Part shown: positions 63,781 to 64,000 of the stretch, piece after piece
Layout of the letters: every line of letters starts with the position of its first letter
How positions within the stretch are numbered: position 1 is the first letter of the stretch
Assembly (NCBI GenBank): GCA_033439265.1
Contig: JAVTVX010000002.1
Location: 9,832,174 to 9,896,173, forward strand
Source: Dillenia suffruticosa
Taxonomy: Eukaryota; Streptophyta; Magnoliopsida; Dilleniales; Dilleniaceae
Length of the DNA: 64,000 nucleotides
Direction of reading: 5' to 3'
Translations under genes and position numbers: made by a program
The notes under the pieces: model-generated
Seen by the model: the letters and a program-made list of their open reading frames with translations, nothing else
The model's database searches: none
Told to the model about the DNA's origin: nothing

Positions 63781-64000
63781 TGCATCTAGCTCTTGTTGAT
63801 GGTCTCCTTATATAAGAATTTCCAATCTAACTTTGGTCTCATTTATAGGTAAAACCACCATTTCATAGAACCCCTATGGTTGCATCTTTTAAGAGACAAC
63901 ATAGGCGCTAAGATCGTGAAATCAAAGTGCGGGTGTAGAAACTCATCAATGACATCATGACAGTCACCAAGCGCTAGGTGCTCAAAATCAACATTTTCAG

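Larger units (their letters stand above)
58940..64000 (+). mobile_element. Tat-like Ty3/Gypsy element without visible polymerase
   Basis: In order: LTR-like promoter (58951), gag (59716-60600), protease-region remnant (61070-61381), a 62-bp tandem array (61580-61900) and a minus-strand coding region (63780-62064). No reverse transcriptase, RNase H or integrase motif is recognisable where they should lie. An antisense ORF near the 3' side is known from the Tat lineage. The element probably runs beyond the window. It looks like a non-autonomous or internally deleted derivative. Confidence 0.6.

Overview
The window is nuclear DNA of a flowering plant, most likely a eudicot. The evidence is spliced genes with GT-AG introns, plant-type retroelements (Tekay-, Reina- and Tat-like Ty3/Gypsy, L1- and RTE-type LINEs, a hAT transposon), AT-rich intergenic DNA and many GA/CT microsatellites. 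I cannot name the species. No bacterial features, CRISPR arrays, rRNA or tRNA genes were recognised.

Only three genes look intact. (1) A PHD-finger nuclear protein on the minus strand (CDS 14798-22610, 8 coding exons, 1151 aa). (2) A CID8-12-type protein with a PAM2 motif and two RRMs on the plus strand (CDS 45714-53340, 10 exons, 374 aa, with one 5.6-kb intron inside RRM2). (3) A zinc alcohol dehydrogenase-like enzyme on the minus strand (CDS 54283-57581, 10 exons, 391 aa, all zinc ligands present). I assembled each from splice sites, and every exon phase joins correctly. From memory, the trio matches Arabidopsis At1g32780 (ADH-like), At1g32790 (CID11) and At1g32810 (PHD), so this looks like a conserved gene neighbourhood that transposons have stretched.

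Layout. 1-460: end fragment of a MAP4K/Ste20-type kinase gene. 1047-10934: a complete LTR retrotransposon on the minus strand, with 2.9-kb LTRs, a perfect CATCT target duplication and a tRNA-iMet primer site, but a broken pol. 10.9-13.7 kb: several unusual degenerate repeats, including an array of GCAGAAC/GTTCTGC motifs. 14.8-23.0 kb: PHD gene. 23.2-24.5 kb: an AT-rich array alternating CTCT and poly-A, next to the PHD gene promoter. 24.5-25.0 kb: oligopeptide-transporter pseudogene. 25.4-33.9 kb: an L1-type LINE split by a Reina-like LTR element. 35.0-36.7 kb: hAT transposase remnant. 40.3-43.4 kb: degenerate RTE LINE. 45.7-57.6 kb: the CID and ADH genes, convergent. 58.9 kb to the end: a Tat-like element carrying gag-protease, a 62-bp tandem array and an antisense ORF, with no polymerase seen.

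The three intact genes have unrelated jobs (chromatin reading, mRNA binding through poly(A)-binding protein, alcohol or aldehyde oxidoreduction). Their adjacency is ancestral gene order, not an operon. No clearly new biological system was found. The best candidates for follow-up are the motif array at 11.6-12.8 kb, the trans-mobilised Tekay-like element and the polymerase-less Tat-like element.
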